Source: Chloroflexota bacterium (GTDB taxonomy: Bacteria > Chloroflexota > Anaerolineae > Promineifilales > Promineifilaceae). From it: a stretch of 64,000 nt of DNA. The DNA is taken from NCBI GenBank assembly GCA_017993775.1, contig JAGOMA010000024.1, positions 1 to 64,000 of the forward strand, written 5' to 3'. The position numbers and the translations under genes are program-made. Positions 9,862 through 18,466 of the stretch are shown one piece after another (position 1 is the first letter of the stretch; each line of letters starts with the position of its first letter). A model generated the notes under the pieces. The model worked only from the letters and a program-made list of their open reading frames with translations. It did not search any database and was not told where the DNA came from.

Positions 9862-10005
9862 GGGTAATTGTTCCTCCTGATATTGTGGTACGACAAAAAT
9901 ACTCTAAAATCACCTTGTCTTTTCGCTAACCGGGAATCTAAAACAGATGTAAACTAATTGTATGGGCTGGAAAGCCACATGTGCCTGAAGTAATTAGAGA
10001 TGTGA

Positions 10006-11955
10006 ATGACAAGTGAAGGGGATGTGAATATGCTCGTGCCTGAGTTCAGTTATAGTTTGGGAGTTTTTCTAGCCGATTTGCGATCTCTGGTGTTTAGCAG
10101 CCAGACCGAGGCGGGGAAGCATCTTGGGTTAGACCGCACACTGATCAATAAATATGAGAACGATAAGCAGTTACCAGAAGTCGGATATTTGCTTTATCTG
10201 GGTTTGTTGGTAGGAAAAGTTTACCAAAGTGAAGCAGATGTAGATGATAGGTTAAAATCATTGTTGAGAGAAATTAATCGCGCTGTCAAAAGCTATTATT
10301 TGACTCAACCACTAGCTACGTGGGAAGCCTTAATCGCTGCAGCGCAGTTTTATTTCAACGAGAAAGTAAAGCCCCGAACCACAAAACAAAAAGTCATACC
10401 TCAGAGTGATTGGGGGATGGCGCCAGATGTTCATATAAACCACGGCCGTTCCCACGAAAGATCGCATCTTGTCACCTGGGCGCACGACGAACAGGTGCGC
10501 ATGATCATCGTCTTAGGCATGGGCGGTATAGGCAAAACAAATCTTATTACCCAGGTCGGCAAGGATTTAAGTATCAACCACCCGGTTTTTTGGCGAACCT
10601 TAAAAAACCGTCTTCCTGCCAAAAATTGGTTAACCGACTGCCTGCAATGGTTAATACAACAAAATCCCAAACAAACCATACGCCTATCAACAGACCTGGA
10701 AGACCAGTTAAACCTTTTACTCGGTTTCCTGCGCGAAAAACGCTACCTGATAATTTTCGATAAATTTGATGCTGTCTTACAAGAAGGGAACCACTTCGGT
10801 CAATGTCGCCCAGGTTTTGAGGATTATGAAACCATCATTGATGCTTTAGCAACAACACACCATAAAAGTTGCATACTCCTAGCAAGCCGTATCCCACTCA
10901 AAGCTGTCAGCCAGAACACGGGGTTACTAACCATTCGAAAATTTTTTCTAAAAGGATTTAGAGAGAGCGAGGCCCGAGATATTTTTGCCAAAGATTTTCT
11001 ACTCCAGGCTACCGAAGAAATCTGGAGCAAGTTTGTTGACTGCTATTCTGGCAATCCATATGCCCTTCGTCTAGCTTCAAGCATGATCAGGGACATTTAT
11101 ATTGGAGACGTTTCAGCATTTTTAGACAGCCAAGAAACATACTTCGAGAGCATCGACGATCTACTCCATGAGCATTTTCAATGGCTGACGCAAATAGAAA
11201 AATCCATATTGTTTTGGTTAGCACTTCAACGCGAGCCGCTCTCATTAGTAAATTTGAGACATCTTCTACTGGCTACTGAAGAAAACGGATTAGGAACATT
11301 ATCTCAAGCTATGCACACCCTGCTCAGTAAAGGGCTGGTTGAGGCATTGCCAGAAAAACATGAATTTCAGCTTTTGGCGCTATTGAGTGAATACCTGACC
11401 AGGCTCTTCGTAAAGCTCATATGCCAGGAAGTCGCTTCCGGAGAATTGCACCTGTTCAATTCTTACACCTTTCTAAACGTTCAGGCCAAAGATTACCTTC
11501 AGCGGCGGCAAAAACAAGAAATTGTTGACCCGATTATTATGGGTTTGGAAAATATTTATGGGGGGCGACCGCAGTTAGCGTGGCGACTGATTGAATTGCT
11601 TAATACCATTCAAAATCAAAACTCTCTGGCCACTGGTTATGCGGCTGGGAATCTGTTGGATATGTTATGTCGGATTAACTACGACTTATCTAACCAAGAC
11701 TTGTCTGGCTTAACCATTCGCTGCGCCGATTTTCGCGGGACCAGTTTGCCTGGTGTTAATCTGTCTTACTGCAATCTCACTGAAACACTCTTCGCCGAAT
11801 CCCTCTCTCACTTCCAAACAACCGTATTAGGACAAAAAATCAGCAATTTACCTTACGAAGGTATGAACATCACCGGCGTAAAAGGACTTACCCCAGAACA
11901 AAAATTGAGTTTAAAGCACCTGGGAGCCGTCGAAAAAGGTGTGGGCCTTTTATAG
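10006..11955 (+). CDS. XRE-type HTH plus NB-ARC (STAND) ATPase with C-terminal pentapeptide repeats
   Basis: A 649-residue signalling ATPase. The N-terminal 70 residues resemble an XRE helix-turn-helix (TEAGKHLGLDRTLINKYEN). The NB-ARC module has Walker A VLGMGGIGKTN near 170 and Walker B LIIFDKFD near 248, then LLASRIPL. Near the end, residues 558-608 show pentapeptide-type A(D/N)LxG repeats (NQDLSGL, CADFRG, VNLSYCNL). STAND proteins of this kind act as switches in regulation or in defence against phage; which applies here cannot be told. Starts at ATG 10006 or ATG 10030 (the latter preceded by GAAGGGG). The gene has one ACGGCCGT in 1.95 kb and is visibly AT-richer than the surroundings, so recent acquisition is plausible. 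It is monocistronic. Confidence 0.8.
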   Translation: MTSEGDVNMLVPEFSYSLGVFLADLRSLVFSSQTEAGKHLGLDRTLINKYENDKQLPEVGYLLYLGLLVGKVYQSEADVDDRLKSLLREINRAVKSYYLTQPLATWEALIAAAQFYFNEKVKPRTTKQKVIPQSDWGMAPDVHINHGRSHERSHLVTWAHDEQVRMIIVLGMGGIGKTNLITQVGKDLSINHPVFWRTLKNRLPAKNWLTDCLQWLIQQNPKQTIRLSTDLEDQLNLLLGFLREKRYLIIFDKFDAVLQEGNHFGQCRPGFEDYETIIDALATTHHKSCILLASRIPLKAVSQNTGLLTIRKFFLKGFRESEARDIFAKDFLLQATEEIWSKFVDCYSGNPYALRLASSMIRDIYIGDVSAFLDSQETYFESIDDLLHEHFQWLTQIEKSILFWLALQREPLSLVNLRHLLLATEENGLGTLSQAMHTLLSKGLVEALPEKHEFQLLALLSEYLTRLFVKLICQEVASGELHLFNSYTFLNVQAKDYLQRRQKQEIVDPIIMGLENIYGGRPQLAWRLIELLNTIQNQNSLATGYAAGNLLDMLCRINYDLSNQDLSGLTIRCADFRGTSLPGVNLSYCNLTETLFAESLSHFQTTVLGQKISNLPYEGMNITGVKGLTPEQKLSLKHLGAVEKGVGLL

Positions 11956-12018
11956 ACAACAAATTGCAAGCCAATTTCTGCGCAGTACGCAACGCAAGGC
12001 TATGACACGCCTAACGCC

Positions 12019-12507
12019 TCACAATTCTTTTGGCAGCCAAAGTGACTGCAATTTCCCCACGGTTTCCGGCGTCAGGTCTCGCCAGCGCTGAATGTTGAAC
12101 TGGATGTGGGCCAACGCGGCTGTGGCCATATGCACCGCTTCCCCCGTCAGGTCTGCTACCAGCTCCTCCATGCCTGGATTATGGCCCACCACCATCACCC
12201 GTGAATACGCATCATCCACGTCGGCCAAAACTTCCAGATAATCTTCCGGATCGGCCAGATAAAAATCTCGCGTGACGGCGATTTCGTTGTCGTAATCGCA
12301 GTTTAAAGCCACCAATTCGGCCGTGGACAACGCCCGTTCCGCCGACGACGTGATGATCAGGTCGGGTGTCAGCTCTTCGTCGCGCAGCCGCCGCCCCATG
12401 CGCGGCGCGTCTTGTTTGCCCCGGTCATTCAGAGGACGTTGATGGTCCGATAAAAAATCATTACTCCAACTCGATTTCGCGTGGCGCAGGACAAGCAATG
12501 TCTTCAT
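12019..12507 (-). CDS. sixA: SixA-like histidine phosphatase
   Basis: Member of the histidine phosphatase (phosphoglycerate mutase-like) superfamily, SixA type, which removes phosphate from phosphohistidine in proteins. The catalytic signature LRHAKSSW places the phospho-accepting His at residue 9, and the second histidine appears in VVGHNPGME near 110. The 162-residue length is typical. ATG at 12507 is preferred to the upstream start at 12525 because GGAGGAACC lies just before it and the RHA motif then sits at the usual distance from the N terminus. The gene is divergent from the PP2C/kinase operon, so it may belong to the same phospho-signalling neighbourhood. The substrate is unknown. Confidence 0.88.
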   Translation of the reverse strand: MKTLLVLRHAKSSWSNDFLSDHQRPLNDRGKQDAPRMGRRLRDEELTPDLIITSSAERALSTAELVALNCDYDNEIAVTRDFYLADPEDYLEVLADVDDAYSRVMVVGHNPGMEELVADLTGEAVHMATAALAHIQFNIQRWRDLTPETVGKLQSLWLPKEL

Positions 12508-12574
12508 AGATGGTTCCTCCAACAAATTGATGGGCGAATGTTACCCTATTCGCCACCGTCGTGGTAATTGCTCG

Positions 12575-12625
12575 TTGACTTCGTGTATTGTTTACACTAT
12601 TATATTAGTGTTATATACACACTAT
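12575..12625 (+). promoter_or_regulatory. Promoter of the PP2C-kinase operon with two GTGT..ACAC operators
   Basis: A -35 TTGACT (12575-12580) and a -10 TATTAT (12598-12603) are separated by exactly 17 bp. The spacer holds GTGTA-N5-TACAC (12583-12597), and a second palindrome TAGTGT-N7-ACACTA (12606-12624) covers the start region, just before the AGGAGG ribosome site. The same arrangement occurs at 15238-15298. A repressor that binds the two sites could block polymerase; its gene is not recognisable in this window. Confidence 0.75.
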
Positions 12626-12638
12626 AGGAGGCGACAAC

Positions 12639-13379
12639 ATGAACAACCACGCGACACTTATCGGCCGTTCACACCGGCTGCGGCAGCAAAACTGCCACGA
12701 CTACGCCATCAGCGGCGCGCCTGCGCCCGGCTGCGCCTTTGGCCTGGTTCTGGATGGCTGCGGCGGTAAATACCATGTGGGCACGGCCGTCTACCCATCC
12801 CACAACGAAGTCGGCGCCAAACTACTGGGCAAATTCATCGCCTCGGCACTCAGCCACACGCTGCAAACCGATCCAACCATCCAGCCAGACGCCCTCCTGC
12901 CAGCTCTCTACGCCCAATCGCGGGATTTTCTCGCCCGCCTGGTAACCCTCTATCCCAATCACGACCCCACCCTCCGTTCGCACCTGATCATGACCCGTCT
13001 CCTCTGCACAATTGTCGGATTTGTGAAGACGCCAGACACGGCCGTTTTCTTCTGGCGCGGCGATGGCTTTCTGGTCGTCGATGGAACCATCACACGACTA
13101 GACAGCGGCAACCGGCCCGATTACCTGGCCTACGACTTGTTGACCGAAACAGGAGACGGCCGTTTTCAGTCCCAATCCATTCCCGCCACCGCCCACTGGC
13201 TCGCCGCCGCCACCGATGGCTGGAGCAGCACCCTACTGCCCGACTGCGCCGAACCCCGCCCTGGCCTCGCTTTGCAACGTTGGCTCAACCTACAAGGCCA
13301 GCAGCGCGGCCAGTTTGAAGACGACGGCGCGGTTGCTGTCTGGTGGCAGGCCGGCCAATCCGAAACAAGGATCAAGTGA
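12639..13379 (+). CDS. PP2C-family serine/threonine phosphatase of the TerY-P triad type
   Basis: Metal-dependent protein phosphatase, 246 residues. Landmarks are NCHDYAI near the N terminus, GLVLDGCGG (the metal-binding Asp-Gly of PP2C), HNEVGAKLLGKFI, AATDGWSS, and the closing FEDDGAVAVW with the second metal Asp pair. The protein would reverse phosphorylation by the kinase encoded immediately downstream, whose ATG shares one base with this stop codon (TGATG). AGGAGG precedes the ATG. A PP2C, a kinase and a vWA protein in one locus is the pattern described as the TerY-P triad in tellurium/stress gene neighbourhoods. Here a nicotinamidase-like gene is placed between. The promoter at 12575 carries the shared operator. 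Confidence 0.85.
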   Translation: MNNHATLIGRSHRLRQQNCHDYAISGAPAPGCAFGLVLDGCGGKYHVGTAVYPSHNEVGAKLLGKFIASALSHTLQTDPTIQPDALLPALYAQSRDFLARLVTLYPNHDPTLRSHLIMTRLLCTIVGFVKTPDTAVFFWRGDGFLVVDGTITRLDSGNRPDYLAYDLLTETGDGRFQSQSIPATAHWLAAATDGWSSTLLPDCAEPRPGLALQRWLNLQGQQRGQFEDDGAVAVWWQAGQSETRIK

Positions 13380-15145
13380 TGAGCCAACAAACGATAACTA
13401 TTAACCGCCAATCCATCACCCTGGACCCGGCGCAGTTGATTCAATCCGGCGGTGAGGGGATGGTGTTTGGCGTGGGCGACACGGCCGTTAAACTCTACCA
13501 TCAGCCCCGGCCCGGTCATGTCGCCAAATTGCAGCACCTGCTCGACTCCGGCCTCAGCCGCCGCCTGCCGGCGGCCATCTGCGCCCCTGCCAACCTGGTT
13601 ACCAACAAACACGGGCTTGTGATCGGCTTCCAAATGCCACGCCTGCCGGCCGGTAGTTTTCCCATCAAAAAGCTGGCCAGCCTCACCTTTCGTAAACAAC
13701 AGGGTATCACGGCCACGGCCGTTCTCGCCCTCTTTCAACACCTCCACGCCACCCTCACCAACCTGCACCAACTCGGCGTCATTGTCGGCGACCTGAACGA
13801 CCAAAATATCTTCCTCACTCCGGCCCAACCATTCGCCGCGCACTGGATCGACGTGGACAGCTACCAGATTGGCCGCTACCCTTGCCCTGTAGCCATGGAA
13901 TTTTTTGTCGATCCGCACCTGTACGGCGTCACTGATTTTGGCCAACGGCCGTATTTCTCCCCGGCTACCGACTGGTATGCTTTTTTTGTGCTGCTCGTGC
14001 GCAGTTTGCTCGGCGTACACCCTTACGGTGGTGTCCACCATCAACACAAAACCCTTGCAGCCCGCGCCGCCGCTGGCATCAGCATCCTCCACCCCGACGT
14101 GGTTTATCCGGCAACGGCCGTTCGCCCCACTGCCCTTCCCGCCGACCTGCGCCAACACCTGCTGGACGTATTCGAAAACGGCCAGCGCCCTCCTTTTCCG
14201 CCTTCGCTGCTCACAGACTACGCGCAGAAACTGGCCACCGGCCCGCTGACTGCTCCCGCCCGGCGTCCTACGGCCGTTACCCAAACCGCCGAGTTTTCGC
14301 TGCTGCTGACAGTGCCCGGGTTCATTGAATCTGTGCGCGTAGAAGCCAACGGCCGTCTGCAAGCCATCGTCCGCGAAGGCAGCGCCGTGCGGCTCATACG
14401 CCTGGGTCTCGGCGGCGTCCTCAACGAGACGCCCCTCTTCAGCGGGCAGCCCGGGTACGGTTATGGCTTGTTTCAGCATGTGCTGGCGGTGAATCCGCCC
14501 GGCAGCCGCCAACTGCTGCTGCTGGACATCAGCGGCCCGCAGCCGCGCAAGATGCAATTGTTGGAGACGGCGTTGTTTCGGGACACGGCCGTTTTCGCTG
14601 CCAGCGATAGCTGCCTCTACCGCATCGCCGGAACCTGGATCATGCGTGGGGCCGTGGAGCGCGGTCTGTATGTGGAAGAAGCCATCGCCACCGCCCACCA
14701 CAACCAGACCCGCTTTTGGGCCGCCCCGGCGGGCAGCACCCTGGCCGGCGCCCACCGCATCTTTGCCGAAAACCGCTATTTTCTGATCCACAATGGCGCC
14801 AGCTACGATGTCGCCTTGCCCGATTTGCGCCCCGGAGAAAGTTTGGTGGAAACGGCCGTAGCGTTTGGCAATACGGCCGTCTCCTTCTGGCGTAAAATCA
14901 ACCACCGGGGCGCGCTGCGCACCGACATCCATCTAGCAAATCATCGCGGACAGATTCTCCGCCAACACACCGCTGCCGCCGACGACTTCCGCCCCGAACT
15001 TTACCCAATTACCCTGGCCCACCCCCTGCCCATCCCAGCCCACATTCCCCTGGCAGCAGAAGAAATCCTCCATCTCCACACCCACCCGCAAGGCATCATC
15101 GCCCAAACCGCCGGCCAGCTCTTTTTCTTGCGCAGTCTGCCCTGA
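13379..15145 (+). CDS. Protein kinase-like protein of the TerY-P triad type, with extra C-terminal domain
   Basis: Probable serine/threonine kinase of 588 residues. The glycine loop is SGGEGMVFGVGDTAVKLY (Lys as the ATP-binding residue), the catalytic loop appears as GVIVGDLNDQNIFL, with HRD replaced by VGD, and the metal loop is IDVDSYQIG in place of DFG. Kinase similarity ends near residue 300. The remaining half has no obvious motif but shows beta-rich repeated stretches that could form a propeller. ATG 13379 overlaps the phosphatase stop, and an upstream in-frame ATG at 13343 would lie inside that gene. The 1.77-kb gene holds nine ACGGCCGT copies, one of the densest in the window. Its substrate may be the vWA protein at 16420. 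Confidence 0.8.
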   Translation: MSQQTITINRQSITLDPAQLIQSGGEGMVFGVGDTAVKLYHQPRPGHVAKLQHLLDSGLSRRLPAAICAPANLVTNKHGLVIGFQMPRLPAGSFPIKKLASLTFRKQQGITATAVLALFQHLHATLTNLHQLGVIVGDLNDQNIFLTPAQPFAAHWIDVDSYQIGRYPCPVAMEFFVDPHLYGVTDFGQRPYFSPATDWYAFFVLLVRSLLGVHPYGGVHHQHKTLAARAAAGISILHPDVVYPATAVRPTALPADLRQHLLDVFENGQRPPFPPSLLTDYAQKLATGPLTAPARRPTAVTQTAEFSLLLTVPGFIESVRVEANGRLQAIVREGSAVRLIRLGLGGVLNETPLFSGQPGYGYGLFQHVLAVNPPGSRQLLLLDISGPQPRKMQLLETALFRDTAVFAASDSCLYRIAGTWIMRGAVERGLYVEEAIATAHHNQTRFWAAPAGSTLAGAHRIFAENRYFLIHNGASYDVALPDLRPGESLVETAVAFGNTAVSFWRKINHRGALRTDIHLANHRGQILRQHTAAADDFRPELYPITLAHPLPIPAHIPLAAEEILHLHTHPQGIIAQTAGQLFFLRSLP

Positions 15146-15181
15146 ACAACCGTGGCTCATGAACCGCGCAAACCATCGCCC

Positions 15182-15216
15182 AGATTGGACCAACCTTAGA
15201 GATTGGTCCAATCTCG
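15182..15216. repeat. Paired GATTGG(A/T)CCAATC palindromes, copy 1
   Basis: Two copies of the palindromic core stand side by side: GATTGGACCAACC and, seven bases on, AGATTGGTCCAATCT, the second being nearly the reverse complement of the first. They lie between the kinase stop and the next promoter and could fold into a hairpin that separates the two operons. Four other loci in the window carry the same element. Confidence 0.8.
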
Positions 15217-15237
15217 AATTTGATCAACAATTGGCGC

Positions 15238-15298
15238 TTGACAAAGTGTCATATACACACTATACTATCCGCATAATTAGTGTTATTTATACACTAAT
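15238..15298 (+). promoter_or_regulatory. Promoter of the nicotinamidase-vWA operon with two GTGT..ACAC operators
   Basis: A perfect -35 TTGACA (15238-15243) and -10 TATACT (15261-15266) flank a 17-bp spacer. The spacer contains GTGTCATATACAC (15246-15258), almost identical to GTGTTATATACAC in the promoter at 12575. Downstream, TTAGTGT-N7-ACACTAA (15277-15297) is a second palindrome. The matching layout of the two promoters argues for control by the same regulator. Confidence 0.78.
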
Positions 15299-15365
15299 AA
15301 ACAGAATCAATAATGGATGGGCTGCCTAACCCCACCCGATTACCATCTCAAAAAGGAGACAACGC

Positions 15366-16295
15366 ATGAACAAGTTCCCCGCCTTCTACAATCCCCAACG
15401 CATCGGCACGCTGTTTTACCCCGATGTCGCTGGCATCGCCACCGACGCCCGACAAGCCAACTTGCCGCCAGCCACCCAGGACAAACAAAAAATTCATCTG
15501 GTCATCATTGATATGCAGGTTGATTTTTGCCACGCAGGCGGCAGTCTGAACGTCCCCGGCTCCGTTGGCGACATCCAGCGGCTCACCGAATTCATCTACA
15601 CCAACGCCGAACACATCACCAACATCACCTGCTCGCTGGATTCTCACCTGCCGCACCAGATTTTCCACCCCGCGTGGTGGGCCGACGAGCAGGGCAACCA
15701 CCCGGCCCCGTTCACGATGATCACCTATCAAGACATTAAAGATGGCAAATGGCGGCCGCTGGTTGCGCCGGTGCAGTCAACAAATTATGTCAAGCAGTTG
15801 GAAGAGAAAGCCAAAAAGACCCTGACCATCTGGCCATACCACGTCATGATTGGCAGCGTCGGCAACGCGCTGGACCCGGAACTGTTTTCGGCCGTGATGT
15901 GGCACAGCCTGGCGCGCAAAACGCAGCCCACCTGGCTCACCAAGGGCAGCATTCCCCTGACCGAACATTACTCCATCATCCAGCCGGAAGTGCCGGTGCC
16001 CAACCACCCGCTGGGCGGCAAAAACAAAGCCTTTCTGGATGCCCTGGCCGACGCCGATATCGTTCTGATCGCCGGTGAAGCGGAAAGCCACTGCGTTCTG
16101 GAAACCGTCGAGGATCTCGTGGAAGATTTCAGCGCCAAACCGGATGCGCTGCAAAAAATTTATTTCCTGCGCGACTGTACCTCGCCGGTGCAGCACCCAG
16201 ACGTCGATTTTCACGCCATCGCCCTGAAACGCTTCGCCGAATTTGAACGCCAAGGCGTGAATTTTATCAACAGCACCGATAGATTGCCGTTTTAG
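15366..16295 (+). CDS. Nicotinamidase-like cysteine hydrolase (isochorismatase superfamily)
   Basis: A 309-residue hydrolase. The motifs fit nicotinamidases, which convert nicotinamide to nicotinate in NAD salvage: IIDMQVDFCHAGGSLNVPG (catalytic Asp), SLDSHLPHQIFHP (DxHxxH metal site), WPYHVMIGSVGNALDPEL, TKGSIPLTEHYS (catalytic Lys) and AGEAESHCVLET (nucleophilic Cys). It is longer than typical nicotinamidases (about 200 residues), with extra sequence at the N terminus and before the WP motif, so the substrate could differ. AAAGGAGACAA precedes the ATG. It heads an operon with the vWA gene under a promoter sharing operators with the phosphatase-kinase operon. There is no ACGGCCGT in the gene. 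Confidence 0.8.
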   Translation: MNKFPAFYNPQRIGTLFYPDVAGIATDARQANLPPATQDKQKIHLVIIDMQVDFCHAGGSLNVPGSVGDIQRLTEFIYTNAEHITNITCSLDSHLPHQIFHPAWWADEQGNHPAPFTMITYQDIKDGKWRPLVAPVQSTNYVKQLEEKAKKTLTIWPYHVMIGSVGNALDPELFSAVMWHSLARKTQPTWLTKGSIPLTEHYSIIQPEVPVPNHPLGGKNKAFLDALADADIVLIAGEAESHCVLETVEDLVEDFSAKPDALQKIYFLRDCTSPVQHPDVDFHAIALKRFAEFERQGVNFINSTDRLPF

Positions 16296-16311
16296 GGACT
16301 ACGGACTGAAA

Positions 16312-16398
16312 ATTGGAGATTGCAGATTGCAGATTGGAGATTGCAGATTACAGATGGCGCTTCAGCGCGGTCAATCGCAAATCGCAAATCGCAAATCT
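16312..16398. repeat. Heptanucleotide tandem repeat between nicotinamidase-like and vWA genes
   Basis: Period-7 units such as AGATTGC and AGATTGG run from 16312 to about 16350. After an unrelated 20-bp stretch they are followed by CAAATCG units (16373-16398), which are roughly their complement. The two blocks could pair into a stem. The frame is open through this block, but the real vWA start is the ATG after it. Confidence 0.75.
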
Positions 16399-16419
16399 CT
16401 TCTCCGCCCAAAGGAAAAC

Positions 16420-17241
16420 ATGATGAACAACAACGGACTTGGCAACTTAGATGATTTATTTGCATCAGCCCTGGATGATGGACTGACCGACGATACGCTG
16501 GATTTGGTGGTGGCCAATTTGAACGGACCAACAATGGTGACGGCCGTTGGCGTCCCTCTCGATCAACTGGCAACCAACGAGGTCACTCTGGCGATGAACA
16601 TCATCGACATGAGCGGCTCTATGTCCCCCCATGCCGCCGATCTCATCCGCGCCTACAACGACAGCTACCTGACCGCTATGGCCCAATCGACGGCCGTTGA
16701 TGACATCCTGATCAGCACCATCCTCTTCAACGACAGCGTCAGCCTGCTGCACGGCTACGTGGGTCTGCCCGACGCCCGTCGGTTGGACAGCAGCACCTAC
16801 TCACCCTACGGCTCCACCGCCCTGTACGACGCGGTCGCCGGTGGGCTGGCCAATATGGTGCTCTACACCCAGCAGCTGCGCCAGAGCGGTATCCTGGTGC
16901 GCTGCATCGTCATCGTCTACTCAGACGGCGACGACAACGCCTCCAAACAACGCGCCCAGGATGTGGCGCGTACATCCCGCGAGCTGCTTAAACAGGAGCT
17001 GTACACCCTGGCTTATGTTGGATTTTTCGATGGGCCGAACCAACAGGCGATGGGCTTCAAAACGAAAAACAAGACGGCCCCGGCTCAGGCAAAATCGCAA
17101 AAGCTGGCCGATGAGATCGGGTTTACCGAAGCGCTGACGGCCGGTCTGAATCAATCCGAGCTGCGGCGCATCTTCCACATGGTGTCTACATCCACCGTGC
17201 GCGTCAGCCAGCAAAGCACAATCCCCGCCGGCATCTTCTAA
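16420..17241 (+). CDS. von Willebrand factor A domain protein, TerY-like
   Basis: A 273-residue cytoplasmic vWA protein. The MIDAS metal site is explicit as IIDMSGSMS (DxSxS), with the later threonine and Asp in STYSPYGSTALYD and VIVYSDGDDN. TerY-type proteins of this class are the third partner beside the PP2C and kinase of the TerY-P triad and are thought to assemble or report metal-dependent complexes. The start at the first of two ATGs (16420) follows AAGGA; the longer upstream frame runs through a heptamer repeat and is rejected. A strong terminator follows the stop. It is probably cotranscribed with the nicotinamidase-like gene. Confidence 0.82.
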   Translation: MMNNNGLGNLDDLFASALDDGLTDDTLDLVVANLNGPTMVTAVGVPLDQLATNEVTLAMNIIDMSGSMSPHAADLIRAYNDSYLTAMAQSTAVDDILISTILFNDSVSLLHGYVGLPDARRLDSSTYSPYGSTALYDAVAGGLANMVLYTQQLRQSGILVRCIVIVYSDGDDNASKQRAQDVARTSRELLKQELYTLAYVGFFDGPNQQAMGFKTKNKTAPAQAKSQKLADEIGFTEALTAGLNQSELRRIFHMVSTSTVRVSQQSTIPAGIF

Positions 17242-17260
17242 ACCCATCCCCGCCACACAA

Positions 17261-17300
17261 AAAAAGGCACAAAGGAGTGAATTCTCCTTTGTGCCTTTTT
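17261..17300. terminator. Bidirectional intrinsic terminator
   Basis: AAAAAGGCACAAAGGAG pairs with CTCCTTTGTGCCTTTTT around a TGAATT loop. It has A- and T-tracts on both sides and lies between the convergent vWA and ctaA genes. Confidence 0.92.
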
Positions 17301-17324
17301 ACATTTCGGCGTTAAAACCGCGCT

Positions 17325-18410
17325 TTATCCCGGAATGGCTTCAACTTGTTGGCTAACGGCCGTCGTCTGTGGCAGCACCGCCGCATAGCGGATGCGATGG
17401 TTCAACAACAGCGCCGCCAGCAGCAGCGAAATCGCCGTGCCCTGGTGGACCAGCGCCAACCAGACCGGCACACGGAACCAGATGACGCTGACGCCCAGGG
17501 CAATTTGTATGCTCACCAGGGTCAACATCAGCAGCACGCCGGAGCGCACGGCCGTATAAAATCCCTTCTTCCGCGCCACCCAATACACCAAAAGCGTGGC
17601 GATCAGCACCACAAAGGCAAACCAACGGTGTACGTAATGCACCGTCACCGGCACTTCAACCAGATTTTTCCACCACGGCTCCACATACGAAAGCAACCCC
17701 GGCGGAATCAGCTTGCCAAACATCAATGGCCATGTGCTGGAGGCATGACCGGCCTTCAATCCGGCCACCAGGCCGCCGTAAGAGATTTGCACCACCAACA
17801 CGGCGGCCATCAACACCGCCAGCCACTGCGCCCCTTTGCGCTGCGGCCTGTCAGACGGCCGTTCCGTGCCATACACATTGCTCAACCCCGCCCAAAAACA
17901 AAGCCCCAACAACGTCAGCGCCGCCAACAAATGAGCCGTCAGGCGATAATGGCTCACACTCGGCCGATCAATCAGGCCGCTGCTAACCATGTACCAACCC
18001 AAAAACCCTTGAAACGCAAACCCCAGGCCAATCGCCAGGTAAATGCCCGATTTGCGCCAGGGAATCGTGCCCTTCCACAAAAAATAAAACAGCGGCAGCA
18101 CAAAAATCATCCCCGTTAAGCGGGCCACGAGGCGATGAAGGTATTCGTTGTAATAAATAAATTCATATTCATCCAGCGTCATGGCGCGATTGATCTTCTG
18201 AAATTCAGGCGTTTGCTGATAATCGGCAAATTCCTGCTGCCACGCCTCTTCCGTCAGCGGCGGCAAAATGCCGGTGATGATTTTCCATTCCACAATGGAC
18301 AACCCGGAGCGTGTCAGCCGCACCCAGCCGCCAAACACCACCAAAAACACGACCAAAAACCCTACGGCCGTCAACCAAATCGTTATTGCCTTATTTGAAC
18401 TATGTTGCAT
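17325..18410 (-). CDS. ctaA: Heme A synthase (COX15/CtaA family)
   Basis: Integral membrane enzyme that oxidises the C8 methyl group of heme O to give heme A for aa3-type cytochrome oxidase. The protein has 361 residues, with about eight hydrophobic segments. The signatures are GGWVRLTRSGLSIVEWKIITG near the N terminus (conserved GG.VRLT.SGLS..W), EYLHRLVARLTG (heme-ligand His in a helix) and a second His-rich helix VHYVHRWFAF in the C-terminal half. Its presence implies an aerobic respiratory chain with heme A oxidase. It is monocistronic, since the neighbours are convergent or separated by 56 nt from the glycan block. No ctaB or cox genes are seen here. Confidence 0.93.
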   Translation of the reverse strand: MQHSSNKAITIWLTAVGFLVVFLVVFGGWVRLTRSGLSIVEWKIITGILPPLTEEAWQQEFADYQQTPEFQKINRAMTLDEYEFIYYNEYLHRLVARLTGMIFVLPLFYFLWKGTIPWRKSGIYLAIGLGFAFQGFLGWYMVSSGLIDRPSVSHYRLTAHLLAALTLLGLCFWAGLSNVYGTERPSDRPQRKGAQWLAVLMAAVLVVQISYGGLVAGLKAGHASSTWPLMFGKLIPPGLLSYVEPWWKNLVEVPVTVHYVHRWFAFVVLIATLLVYWVARKKGFYTAVRSGVLLMLTLVSIQIALGVSVIWFRVPVWLALVHQGTAISLLLAALLLNHRIRYAAVLPQTTAVSQQVEAIPG

Positions 18411-18466
18411 CTCGTTTTCTCCAAAAATTTACAAGACGCAGACTAGACCGTTACCCAATCTGCATC

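Noticed and set aside
13166..14932. Long minus-strand open frame (588 codons) opposite the kinase gene
   Set aside because: It lies antisense to a gene with clear kinase motifs, is open because of GC-rich codon bias, and has no motif or ribosome site of its own.
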